Positions 46,540 through 58,475 of a DNA stretch of 64,000 nt are shown here, piece after piece. The stretch covers positions 10,008,254 through 10,072,253 of the forward strand of contig NC_081546.1 of NCBI RefSeq assembly GCF_901000735.1, given 5' to 3'. Below the pieces are notes generated by a model. The model did not search any database. It was not told the origin of the DNA and saw only the letters and a program-made list of their open reading frames with translations. The stretch's first letter is position 1, and every line of letters begins with the position of its first letter. The position numbers and the translations under genes are program-made. Origin of the DNA: Corylus avellana. Its lineage: Eukaryota; Streptophyta; Magnoliopsida; Fagales; Betulaceae.

Positions 46540-48600
46540 TTTCATCATCTTATGTCTCTATTTATTAAAACAATAGACCACTTGAGATCCATCCACCAGG
46601 GCGGACAGCCCCCAAAATTTTAAATCCTCCCCCTAATTTTTTGTTTTTTTTTTAAAAAAAAAATATATCCTTAAAAACATTTTTTTTGCCCCCGATTTTT
46701 TTTTTTTTTTGGTTAGTTCTACCCTCCCAAACCTTAAAGTCTAGTCCTGCCCCTGCGCATATATGCCGCCCCCAATGCTTTAAGGAAATAAAAAAAAATT
46801 TGTAGGGTTAAATTTGAGTTTTTAGTCAAATTGGCCTTACCCAAGCTCAGAAAAGATTAAAAAAAAAAATGGCCCCTACTCATTTTTAATTTTTTGGCCC
46901 TACCTATTAAACTCTTTGGTCTTGCCTAATAAAAATTTTTGGCTACCCACTAAAATTTTGTAGCCCTATAGTCCCTCCCAATATATCTTTTGGCCGGTTA
47001 CCGCCTTACCTATTAAAAATTGTAGTAACCCAACTTTTAGTCATAACTACCTATTGATTACCTATTTGAGATTTGGCTCTACCCACTAAATTTTATCTTT
47101 CTTGAATATCCAATAATACATCTCATTGCCTCTCTAATCCTAAACAATCACAAATTCACAATCAATAACCTTAAAATTTGAAACTTTTAGAGATTACTTT
47201 CGTATGTTGGTTTAATTTTCCAAATAACAAATAAATGAAAAAAAATGGTAGCATTATATTTCTTCGTTCATATGTTATATAAGGCTTCATTCATATTATT
47301 GATGCAATTTTTGGTCCACATTACTACTTGCTAGCGATATTTCTTTATGGTTGGGTTGTGAGTAAAAGTCCTGTACGTCTATGGTATTCCTGTAAAATAA
47401 GAACACGGTCAGAGGGTCTTCGATTGGGGCCGAAGACTCTCCGATGCTTTAGTTAGCATCTTGTGTGTAGACAAAAATATACAATGATAATATGCTTCTA
47501 ATATCATATAATTTGTGTGTGTAAAGTGAGATATATGAAAATGAGTGAGAGAGGTTATAGAGAAATAAGAGTCTCCTCCAAAGAGAGAGACATGAGAGAG
47601 AGTCCTAGAAAAAAGAAGACATTTCTCCTTTTATAAGCTAATGGTGACACGTGTCACCATATGAATGGGCAATAGCAAAATGATAGATAAATATAAATAG
47701 GTGGACATATTTTATCCCTAACACATATCTTAAGACGCAACTTGTACTGACTACGTTCTCATCTTAAGGTTGTTGCTTATTCTTTGTGTAAGTTTCAATT
47801 GTCTTTAGTTTTTTTTTTCCTTCTAGTTTATGTTTTTTCTAAATGAAAGGTTTTCAATCAAGACTTTTTTATCCATGAAGGTTTGTAGTAATAATAGCCT
47901 ATGCAATATTCTTTTTTTTTTTTTTTTTTTGGAGAAAATAGTCTTTGCAATATTCGTGTACAATAAGTCGATGCTTTGAATGACATGAGAATGAAGGAAG
48001 CATGATCATGTGCACGGACATGGAGTTCACGTGTCAACATGTCTACTCCCTCTTATGCTTTATTGGCTTTAACTTTGGGCCTGGTTGCAACCCATATCTT
48101 TATTCTCTCTTTTTTCTTTTTCTTTTTTACTTATGAAAAATTAAAATTTACGCTTTGGCTTATGCCTCGGTCTCTGGACTCTGCCCATAAAATTTTTCGA
48201 CTTCGTTCCTACTTGAGATGGTGACATATCGTTTTGCAACTAAATTTTTTGTAAAAGTTTTGAAAAACCTAGCAAAAATTGATTTATGTGAAAAAAAAAA
48301 AAAAAAGAATGAATGTTTGGTACGAAAAAAGTAAAAATGTAAGAATATTTGGTATAAAATGTTTTTGTTTTGTATTGATTTTTTTATTTGAATAGTAATA
48401 AAAAATAATTGATGTAATGTAAAAAAGTAAAAAATGTTGAGAAAATAAAAAAAGTGAGGAATAGTATCACGCATTTGTGGCCTTTGCCAAACAAAGCCCT
48501 AGCATTTCTCAATTATAATTATCTCCAAAAATGATAATAAAATTATCAAAGGCCAAAAAAAAATAAATGAAATTAATCAAGGTTAAAACTACAAAATGAA
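46540..48600. other. upstream region of GPA1, decayed repeats
   Basis: Contains poly-purine/pyrimidine stretches with repeated CCTACC/TTGGCC motifs (46590-47110) and an LTR-like block near 47400-47700. The latter has GGTCTTCGATTGGGGCCGAAG and CCGATGCTTTAGTTAGCATC, resembling the motif GGTCTTCGGAGGACTGAGGAC at 62350 in the gypsy element of this window. No gene. Confidence 0.45.
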
Positions 48601-48609
48601 ACCAACAAA

Positions 48610-49540
48610 ACTCCAAGCTAAGGTATATGGATTATTTTTTGTTGTGAGTGCATTTGTTAGTATTATGTCACACATTGATAAAGTATTAAAAAAAAATACA
48701 GTAGTTGATATATTTAAGTGGATCGAAGTTCATTAACTTAAGCATTTTGATTAGAAGTGGTGTCTTAATTTGTATACTAATGTACTATTTGTTGAACTCC
48801 TCAAGTTCTCTTCTTTACAATTGGTATCAAAGTCATGATTAGTTTCCACGGTTAATACAAATGTATTGGTTTAACGTGTTTAGTTTCACTTCGGTTAAAA
48901 AGTGTAGTGGCTCTTGGTGTACGAGTGGGACTATTGTGTGAGTGTAAAAAGAGTATGATAGCTTTTAGTTTACGAATGAGACTATTGTGTAAAAGATTCA
49001 TACGCGATGAAGAATTAGGTTAATGTGAAAGATACTCACAAGTGAGAAGGATATTCGTTATAAATATACATTGATAAGTACAAAGAAAAATAGTTAATAT
49101 ACTTAACAAGACCCAAGCTTAAATGTTTTTACTATAAAAATTAGGGGTGTCAATCCGGTTCGGTTTCTTGGTTTTTGGCCAAAATCGGGGACCGAAACCG
49201 GGGTACCCGGTTCTTGGTTTTGGAAAACCGGAACAAGGAACTGGGGTCTCGGTTACCAGCCGATCCGGTTTGTACCCGATCTGGTAACCGGTTTTTATAT
49301 ATATTAATTTAATTACCTAAAGTATATATATATATATATATACCCAGTTCTGGTAACCCGGTAAAAACTGGGTACCAGCACCGAGGTACCCGGTTTTTGA
49401 CTTTTTCAAACCGGAACCAGAATCGGGTCCCTGGTTTCCCGGTTCCGGTTTCCCAGTAATTTTTGATACCCCTAATAAAAAGTGTCCCAATTTATATATT
49501 AATGTATTTTTTGTTGAACTCTTCACTCAATTCTCTCCCT
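48610..49540 (+). mobile_element. TRIM-like retrotransposon upstream of GPA1
   Basis: Two related blocks, about 48640-48822 and about 49060-49535 (the latter split by a MITE), share GTGT(C)..AATTT(G/A)TATA, CTAATGTA..TTTTTGTTGAACTC and CAA(G/T)TCTCT. Directly after the first block comes TTGGTATCAAAGTC (48823), close to the tRNA-Met primer-binding consensus. No ORF. The second copy is in 53450-54330. Confidence 0.5.
49142..49474. mobile_element. hAT-type MITE nested in the TRIM-like LTR
   Basis: 333 bp, TAGGGGTGTCAA...TTGATACCCCTA, flanked by ATAAAAAT and ATAAAAAG (7 of 8 identical). The interior is full of CCGGTT/AACCGG motifs in both directions and a TA run. The allelic or duplicated copy at 53969-54261 is about 40 bp shorter. 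Confidence 0.82.
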
Positions 49541-49554
49541 ATCTAACACCTTCC

Positions 49555-49580
49555 TCTCTCTCTCTCTCTCTCTCTCTCTT
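49555..49580. repeat. (TC)n microsatellite
   Basis: TC dinucleotide run; its counterpart at about 54345-54371 has a different length. Confidence 0.8.
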
Positions 49581-49630
49581 CCACCCCCCTCTCTAGGGTT
49601 TTTGAAATTAGGGTTCTCTAGGGCTTTATA

Positions 49631-49730
49631 NNNNNNNNNNNNNNNNNNNNNNNNNNNNNNNNNNNNNNNNNNNNNNNNNNNNNNNNNNNNNNNNNNNNNN
49701 NNNNNNNNNNNNNNNNNNNNNNNNNNNNNN
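49631..49730. other. assembly gap (100 N)
   Basis: Exactly 100 N between the two copies of the 4.7-kb duplicated segment. Confidence 1.
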
Positions 49731-49953
49731 TTTTCAGCTTTTGTTTCTTGCTCAATTCGCCTTTCGATTTCTGCATCCTGAAAATCATACATTACAATCA
49801 AAATGAAGTCTATATACCACATAAAAATTGCTCTACCATCGATTAGTAGAAGGGCATAAAAGAGCACGTATTTTACTGAGTATAACTCACCTGTGCATTC
49901 TCTTCAGTATCAGCTCCATTGTAGTGACGGTTTCTGCTGCAGAATGAGCCCAT
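49731..49953 (-). pseudogene. duplicate 5' end of GPA1 (exon 1 and part of exon 2)
   Basis: The minus strand carries exon 1 (49953-49891, [20 protein letters not shown]) and the first part of the next coding exon (49777-49731, to KAEK), cut by the gap. It is identical in protein to the complete gene at 39432-45112. It most likely is the same gene seen twice in the assembly; if real, it would be a non-functional partial duplicate. Confidence 0.85.
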
Positions 49954-52900
49954 ATTTTCAATCACAATAGACAGCATAGAAGATGTAGAGTAAAGTTTTG
50001 CCAGAAGTCTCAACTCCTTAATGTAGTGTTGTCACTCATTATCAGTTCGAGCTGACCTATATCACAAAACTTAGAACATCCAGTGATCAATAAAGATGAG
50101 CTACATCTCCCCAGACCCAAAAAAAAAACTAAAAAATTAAAAATTAAAATTAAATATCTTAGGCCATTAGTCGTAATTGATGAAATAGTTAAATCAAACT
50201 ACTTTAACAAATGAATTCCTCAAAAATCAATTCACGAGAAAGACCATCCAAAATGCTTCGCAATGAGAAACCCACAAAAAGTTTCATCTTTTTTGAAAAG
50301 AAAATGATATACACACCCTCTTGATCTACCATTTTAAGATCGAATCACCGCGATTTCCTCAGCAGAATCCGACCCAAAAAAAGAAAAAAAGAAAGATCTG
50401 CGAGTAGAAAATTTGGGAATGCAACACAAAACGAGAGGCTTAAAAGAAGTTACCTGATAACCAAGGTCCAAGAGGCTGTTTTTCTGAGCTGTGGAGTTGA
50501 AGAAATGGCGGTAGATTTGGTGGATTCAGTGAGAATGAAGCTGAGAAAAGCAGTTCCCTCTGGTGTTGTTCAGAAACCATATACAGTTTTATATAAATAG
50601 ATTAAAAAATGTCGTAGAAATGGATATTAGTAAGAGTTATTTATTTATTTATTTATATTTATATATAGTTAGAGAAAGAAAAAGGGCAGCTAAATCTGGA
50701 AGGAGGGAAAGAGTACGAAAGAGCGCCGAAAGCTGCAAGCCTCTTCTCCCCTCCCCTTCTATCTTCGGTCAGACTTATAAAGACGGACCAAGATAAAGAA
50801 ACTCCCTACTTATATTAATTTTTTTTTTTTTGCTTGTTTCTCGGGAAAATACACTCACTTACGCCGTGACTTTATATATATATATATATATCTCTCTTCC
50901 CAACTCGCTACCAACTCCGAAGGATATTGGTTAATCCTCCTCCGGGAACAACATTCAATCCTCCTCCGCTTAAACCGTTGGATTCATTTGACTAATAACG
51001 GGTTTTGTTTTATTTTCGTTTTATTTTCAAAAATCTTCTAAGTTGAGTTTCCACTTGATATGCAAATTTTAGGGCGAAAATAAAACATTGGTTTTCATTT
51101 GTTTAGAAATCAGTCCTTAACGAAAAAATAAAAAATAAAAAACTCTTTCCACACCTTTTAAAGCGGAAGTGACTAGTTTCAATTCTCTATTTTTCTCTTG
51201 TGTGAACATGTCAAAAAAAAAAAAAAAAAAACCTACTCTCCCTTTCTGAGTTGTCCAAATTACTGGAAGAGTTTTTGCCACGTCTTTTAACACGCCATTT
51301 TGCATGGAATTATATTGAGGAATACTGGTTTTTGCAAATTTTTTAAAAAAATATTTGATTCTAAAATGATATATCACAATTTCATCATCTTATGTCTCTA
51401 TTTATTAAAACAATAGACCACTTGAGATCCATCCACCAGGGCGGACAGCCCCCAAAATTTTAAATCCTCCCCCTAATTTTTTGTTTTCTTTTAAAAAAAT
51501 ATATCCTTAAAAACATTTTTTTTGCCCCCGATTTTTTTTTTTTTTTTGTTAGTTCTACCCTCCCAAACCTTAAAGTCTAGTCCTGCCCCTGCGCATATAT
51601 GCCGCCCCCAATGCTTTAAGGAAAAAAAAAAATTTGTAGGGTTAAATTTGAGTTTTTAGTCAAATTGGCCTTACCCAAGCTCAGAAAAGATTAAAAAAAA
51701 AAAATGGCCCCTACTCATTTTTAATTTGTTGACCCTACCTATTAAACTCTTTGGTCTTGCCTAAAAAAAATTTTTGGCTACCCACTAAAATTTTGTAGCC
51801 CTATAGTCCCTCCCAATATATCTTTTGGCCGTTACCGCCTTACCTATTAAAAATTGTAGTAACCCAACTTTTAGTCATAACTACCTATTGATTACCTATT
51901 TGAGATTTGACTCTACCCACTAAATTTTATCTTTCTTGAATATCCAATAATACATCTCATTGCCTTTCTAATCCTAAACAATCACAAATTCACAATCAAT
52001 AACCTTAAAATTTGAAACTTTTAGAGATTACTTTCGTATGTTAGTTTAATTTTCCAAATAACAAATAAATGAAAAAAAATGGTAGCATTATATTTCTTCG
52101 TTCATATGTTGTATAAGGCTTCATTCATATTATTGATGCAATTTTTGGTCCACATTACTACTTGCTAGCGATATTTCTTTATGGTTGGGATGTGAGTAAA
52201 AGTCTTGTACGTCTATGGTATTCTTGTAAAATAAGAACACGGTCAGAGAGTCTTCGATTGGGGCCGAAGACTCTCTAATGCCTAAGTTAGCATCTTGTGT
52301 GTAGACAAAAATATACAATGATAATATGCTTCTAATATCATATAATTTGTGTGTGTAAAGTGAGATATATGAAAATGAGTGAGAGAGGTTATAGAGAAAT
52401 AAGAGTCTCCTCCAAAGAGAGAGACATGAGAGAGAGTCCTAGAAAAAAGAAGACATTTCTTCTTTTATATGCTAATGGTGACACGTGTCACCATATGAAT
52501 GGACAATAGCAAAATGGTAGATAAATATAAATAGGTGGACATATTTTATCCTTAACACATATCTTAAGACGCAACTTGTACTGACTACGTTCTCATCTTA
52601 AGGTTGTTGCTTATTCTTCGTGTAAGTTTCAATTGTCTTTAGTTTTTTTTTCCTTCTAGTTTATGTTTTTTCTAAATGAAAGGTTTTCAATCAAGACTTT
52701 TTTATCCATGAAGGTTTGTAGTAATAATAGCCTATGCAATATTCTTTTTTTTTTTTTTTTTTGGAGAAAATAGTCTTTGCAATATTCGTGTACAATAAGT
52801 CGATGCTTTGAATGACATGAGAATGAAGGAAGCATGATCATGTGCACGGACATGGAGTTCACGTGTCAACATGTCTACTCCCTCTTATGCTTTATTGGCT

Positions 52901-53968
52901 TTAACTTTGGGCCTGGTTGCAACCCATATCTTTATTCTCTCTTTTTTCTTTTTCTTTTTTACTTATGAAAAATTAAAATTTACGCTTTGGCTTATGCCTC
53001 GGTCTCTGGACTCTGCCCATAAAATTTTTCGACTTCGTCTCTACTTGAGATGGTGACATATCGTTTTGCAACTAAATTTTTTGTAAAAGTTTTGAAAAAC
53101 CTAGCAAAAATTGATTTATGTGAAAAAAAAAAAAGTATAAATATTTGGTACGAAAAAAGTAAAAATGTAAGAATATTTGGTATAAAATATTTTTATTTTG
53201 TATTGATTTTTTTATTTGAATAGTAATAAAAAGTAATTGATATGATGTAAAAAAGTAAAAAATGTTGAGAAAATGAAAAAAGTGAGAAATAGTATCAGGC
53301 ATTTGTGGCCTTTGCCAAACAAAGTCCTAGCATTTCTCAATTATACTTATCTCCAGAAATGATAATAAAATTATCAAAGACCAAAAAAAATAAATGAAAT
53401 TAATCAAGGTTAAAACTACAAAATGAAACCAACAAAACTCCAAGCTAAGGTATATGGATTATTTTTTGTTGTGAGTGCATTTGTTAGTATTATGTCACAC
53501 ATTGATAAAGTATTAAAAAAATATATAGTAGTTGATATATTTAAGTGGATCGAAGTTCATTAACTTAAGCACTTTGATTAGAAGTGGTGTTTTAATTTGT
53601 ATACTAATGTACTATTTGTTGAACTCCTCAAGTTCTCTTCTTTACAATTGGTATCAAAGTCATGATTAGTTTCCACTACTAATACAAATGTATTGGTTTA
53701 ACGTGTTTAGTTTCACTTCGGTTAAAAAGTGTAGTGGCTCTTGGTGTACGAGTGGGACTATTGTGTGAGTGTAAAAAGAGTATGATAGCTTTTAGTTTAT
53801 GAATGAGGCTATTGTGTAAAAGATTCATACGCGATGAAGAATTAGGTTAATGTGAAAGATACTCACAAGTGAGAAGGATATTCATTATAAATATACATTG
53901 ATAAGTACAAAGAAAAATAGTTAAGATACTTAACAGGACCCAAGCCTAAATGTTTTTACTATAAAAAT

Positions 53969-54261
53969 TAGGGGTGTCAATCCGGTTCGGTTTCTTGGTT
54001 TTTGGCCAAAATCGGGGACCGAAACCGGGGTACCCGATTACCAGCCGATCCGGTTTGTACCCGGTCTGGTAACCGGTTTTTATATATATTAATTCAATTA
54101 CCTAAAGTGTATATATATATATATATATACCCGGTTCTGGTAACCTGGTAAAAACTGGGTACCGGCACCGAGGTACCCGATTTTTGGCTTTTCCAAGCCG
54201 GAACCAGAATCGGGTCTCTCGTTTCCCCGTTCCAGTTCCCCAGTAATTTTTGATACCCCTA
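53969..54261. mobile_element. hAT-type MITE, second copy
   Basis: Same element as 49142-49474 but lacking about 40 bp near its left end; the flanks ATAAAAAT and ATAAAAAG are the same, so it is the same insertion event. Confidence 0.8.
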
Positions 54262-54341
54262 ATAAAAAGTGTCACAATTTATATATTAATGTATTTTTTG
54301 TTGAACTCTTGACTCAATTCTCTCCCTATCTAACACCTTCT

Positions 54342-54376
<35 letters not shown>

Positions 54377-54423
54377 CCCCCCTCTCTAGGGTTTTTGAAA
54401 TTAGGGTTCTCTAGGGCTTTATA

Positions 54424-54751
54424 CAAAATTCAAATTAGAAAATGCCAAATCATCACTACTCACTAGTGTCCAGGTAAAATTGGCATGTATCACACAAACA
54501 AACATAATATTATTATTCACACTTATTTATTAGCTCATTTCGTATTTTATGTAATTTAATATTCTAATTTTTTAAATAATTGGTATAAAAAATTACTTAA
54601 AACACATTAAATCAACTAATATAAAATAATGACAACCACATACATAGATCTATGCAGATCGAGAATACATGAAGCACGCACAAAATTAAGAATGTTTGGT
54701 GTCTAGCTACGTTAAATCCAACATGATTACGTTAAATATATAATAAAACAA
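54424..54751. other. intergenic between duplicated segment and hydrolase
   Basis: AT-rich, presumably including the hydrolase 3' UTR at its right end. Nothing else seen. Confidence 0.5.
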
Positions 54752-57700
54752 TCACGAGGACCCACTTAAGAAATTTTCGACAATGTTGTTGAACTGTCCA
54801 GAGCATTCAATCTGGGGAACATGTGACGTGTTCTTTATCACTTCTAATCTTGCCTTCTCCCCAAGAAGCCTGCAACATGCATATTGGTTGGAAGAATCTC
54901 CAAAACAAAATAAATTGTGGTATATAAATTTGAGGTAAAAATTACTCGGTTTGTTTCGATGTAAAATGTTTTTTGTCAAAAATTTTGACAGTGGCTCAGC
55001 CAGGTCTTGACGAGTTCTGACCGAGTTTCGGCGGTGTCCTAATTAAGTCACATTGGTGGCCCAATGAAGTCTCAGCGGGATCTCAACAACATCTCGATTG
55101 GGTTCGTCGATTTGAGAATGAGAAGCTCAAACTCAAAAAATAGTTTACAGTTTTAAAAAATAGAAATCATTTTAAGGAAATTAAAAAACCTTTTTTCGAT
55201 CAAACGGAAAATATTTTTTTGTTAATTATTATTTTTCGTCATACAAACACAGAACCTAAAATTGAAATTAAGAGAGAGGGAAAAGGAGCACATACTCCTT
55301 GAGTTCGGTAGCCATCTCTAAGGGAAATATCTGGTCACGGTCTCCCCATACTATCAAGACCTCCTATAGGACAAATGGAGGTACAAATAATTATGGTAAT
55401 ATATTGCCTCAAATCTGAAAAAGAATTCTTGTACAAATATTTATATGTGTTGTTTTATGTTCATAAATTAAAAGGTACCTGCTTAAGAGGATGCACGTTT
55501 GGTGTGTCATCTCTCCCAAGGGTTAGTCCCTTCAAAAGTTCAATCTTTTCCTTCCTGTTTTCTGAGTACAATTTCTGCATCCAAATCAAATATCCATATG
55601 TCATCATCTTCGTCAAATAACTATATTGTTATATGGAAATGGAAAATTGAAATTAAGTTAAATATACTAAATTGAGAGTTTTTAAACTTTGAAAAAAAGA
55701 TTACAAAATAGAAGTATATGAGGGTTTAAGTAAAGTTTTCCTTAATTTGTTTGATCTTTTATTTGTTTAAGGGTTAAATGCATCAAGCCTCCTGAACAAT
55801 CAGTCATTTTTCAAAAAAATTATATCAACTGTTATATGTAACACTTAGATATATCAAACTATTATTTTGTGGCAAAAAAAAAAAATGCCCATTTGTTAGT
55901 GTTGACTGTGAATGGATGGAAAAATAAAATTTTGATCAAAATCTTTTGAAAACACCCTCACTTTGGCAATTAAAAAAAAATAAAATAAAAAAATCAAATT
56001 TATCCTTTTGAATTATTATTATTTTTTTTGAAAAAAAAATATAAAAATTCTAAGGTTAAAGGTGGTTCGGCGTGGCCAGCAAGCCACCCCGAACCCTTTG
56101 GGAGTGGCCCATGAGCCCAAGCTAATTTTCTATAAAATGGTAGTTTGATATATCTAAAGGTCACACTTATCAATTTGAAAATGTTGAAAATTCAATGAGC
56201 TTTTTTATTTTTTATTTTTTTTATTTAACCCTTTGTTTTTCCAATATCAAGGCAAATTCCGTTACACGTCACATTATTGGAGATTATACTATATAAATGC
56301 ATACACAAATTTCAAAGAGAAATGTTAGGTATTTTCCTTGTGTTCTCTTAGTGTCCACCTAATACTTGATTGATATTAATTTTTAAAAAAGCAAAAGAGA
56401 AAGTCACTTATTTCTTACTTGGTTTAAAAAAAATAAATAATATCCGCCTAAGACTCAGAAGACACCACGAGAATATTAAGAGAGCACTTAGCATATTCCA
56501 ATTTAAAATACTTGAAAATAATTATAGTGTGTTATGGGTAAACCTCGAACATTTCAACTATTCTTTACCTAACTACTAGATTAGTCTAATGATTTAACTT
56601 TGGCCAATAATGTTGAAAACGTATCCCTTGGAAAACAAAAGCAAAATGATATCATAATAAGAAAGGGAAAGTAAAAATTGTTTTTTACCGGTTTAAAAGT
56701 CACTTTTTTTTTGTTAAAAACAAAGAAATAATCAATTCGTAGTTTCATTGCTTTCAAAATCACTCTGTCAGCTTTTTTTATTTATTTATTATTATTATTA
56801 ATAAGCTAATTGCTAAGTTACGTGTAAGTTGTAACCACACATACTCTGTAAAATTACAATTATGCACTCAACAATAATAAAATTACCATAATTTTTTTTT
56901 TTTTTTTTTAAAAGGAAAAAACTTGATGTGGTGAAGGCCCCTCATCCATGAGGTGGTGGAGGCCTCCACCTCCACAAACTTCCACCAACCTTACAGTAAG
57001 GGAGTGGGTGGATGCGTACTTTCACACAATTCTACAACTCCTGCTTTGTGGGGTGCTCTGTGGATTAACAAAGGAGGTGGGTGGAAGCTCCGCCCCTTCT
57101 TTGTGGAATGGGTGGAGGCAATCTCCATAGGTGCCTGGTGCCTGGTGGACACCGGCCTCCACCTTCCAAGTGTGTGTATTTTTTTTTTAATGATATAATT
57201 GTAATTTTACATAATATAATGACGTGATTGTGAGTGATTTGGTAACTGGTTGACGTGACAGAAGAAGTCTAGTGAAAAATTTGGAAGAAAAAACTGATGA
57301 AGAGAGTGACTTTTAAAGTAATATTTATTCACAACGAACCTATCTCTTTAGTTAGGATTTAAGTTAAAATATATGAAATGACATTTATACTCATACAACT
57401 TTTATATAATTTTAAATTTAATCTTAATTTCACATTAAAAAATGAAAAAGAAACAAAAAAAAATTGATGGTATTTTAGTATTCTTCTTTCTCATAGAAAA
57501 ATAGTTTGCATCCAAATAAAAAAGCCGTGATTCAAAGCACGCGAACACGACATCCAGGAAAATTTTTTTTAAAAAATATTTTAATGTAAAAAATAAAAAA
57601 AAAATTTTGCCCGCGTACTAAACTATTTATCTTCATCCAAATAAAAATAGTAAAATTGAGAGTTTTTATTCTCAATATATTAACCCTAAAACAAAAGTAA

Positions 57701-58475
57701 GTCCATTGGGAGTAGTGCTACCCACCACGCCGGTGAGGTGCCACAACCGTGTGAGGTGTTTCATGGGTATTTGTCAACAAAGAAAGATATTTACCTGCAC
57801 CAAGTCGTTGAGAAAAAAGTCGGGAACGATGTTGAAACGCATGGAAACGGACAAACCCATCAACGTCCGTAACTGACTCGCCGTGACGGGCAACATAAGC
57901 TCCTCAATCTTCTCCAACTTTGCTCTCTTCATCAACGCCTCGTTATCTCTCCGTCTCATATTAACCCCGGAGCTCGCGATGACCGCCTTTTCAACTCTCT
58001 CCGGCCACATCCTCGCCACGTGGTAGGCCACAATGCCGCCGTAGCTCGTTCCCACCACGTAATATCTTTTCACTCCCAAGATCTCGAGCAGTTTTCCGAC
58101 CGAAGCCGCCTGAAAGGTCTCGGCTCTCTCCGACGACCTGGTGGTGGAGCCGCCGAAGAAGACGAGGTCAGGGACGTAGACGTTGAAGTGAGGGGAGAAG
58201 AACTGGACCTGCTGGCGCCACTGCCAGAGTGCTATGGGACCGAAGCCGTGGATTAGAACAAGCGAGGGTTTTTGTGTGGTTTGGGTGGGACCCCAGAAAT
58301 GGATGGTGGTTTCGCTGTCCACGTCGATGCTCTGTGATGAGAGGCCGGAGGCGGTGAAAGCGCGGCGGAGGTATATGCCGTAGAGGGAGACTGGGCTGAG
58401 AAAGTGTGGAACCATTGCCGTGAAATTGGTGGAGAGGGTGTGACGTGGGAGGGTTGAGCGTTTGGGGTACGCCAA
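54752..58475 (-). CDS. alpha/beta hydrolase family protein
   Basis: Four coding exons on the minus strand: 58475-57795, 55574-55479, 55363-55296 and 54869-54752, with GT-AG introns, 963 nt, 320 residues. HGFG (76-79) forms the oxyanion-hole region, GTSYGG (142-147) the nucleophile elbow with Ser144, WGDRDQIFP the acid (Asp269) and SHVPQIE the catalytic His298. This gives a complete triad of a serine hydrolase, likely acting on an ester substrate that the sequence does not reveal. It belongs to the plant group with HGFGPIALWQWRQQV and PDLVFFGGSTT motifs, related to ABHD6-like and MEST-like lipases. Homologues often start at the position of Met21 (MVPHFLSP), so the true start may be 58415 rather than 58475. 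The first intron is 2.2 kb and contains a MITE. Confidence 0.92.
55769..56233. mobile_element. MITE in hydrolase intron 1
   Basis: Begins AAGGGTTAAATG and ends ATTTAACCCTT, perfect 11-bp inverted ends, flanked by TGTTT on both sides (55764-55768 and 56234-56238). The middle has GGTTCGGCGTGGCCAGC..GCCACCCCGAACC, an internal inverted repeat. Non-coding; superfamily uncertain. Confidence 0.7.
56925..57175. repeat. GC-rich low-complexity insert in hydrolase intron 1
   Basis: Unlike its AT-rich surroundings, this stretch repeats GGGTGGA and CCTCCACC motifs (GGTGGAGGCCTCCACC is palindromic, near 56953). It is open in two frames by chance of composition. No domain recognised. Confidence 0.4.

Larger units (their letters stand above)
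44890..49630. repeat. 4.7-kb duplicated segment, left copy
   Basis: From within GPA1 exon 2 of the coding set (TTTTCAGCTTTTG) to CTAGGGCTTTATA before the gap. Repeated at 49731-54423 in direct orientation at very high identity (long stretches identical, e.g. 45600-46600). Includes GPA1 exon 1, leader exon, promoter and about 3.9 kb upstream. Confidence 0.95.
49731..54423. repeat. 4.7-kb duplicated segment, right copy
   Basis: Copy of 44890-49630. Differences are single substitutions and short indels, mainly in homopolymers, plus a MITE 40 bp shorter. After 54423 the sequence continues into unique DNA leading to the hydrolase gene. Pattern (contig end, 100 N, contig restarting upstream) suggests two haplotypes joined in series. 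Confidence 0.95.
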
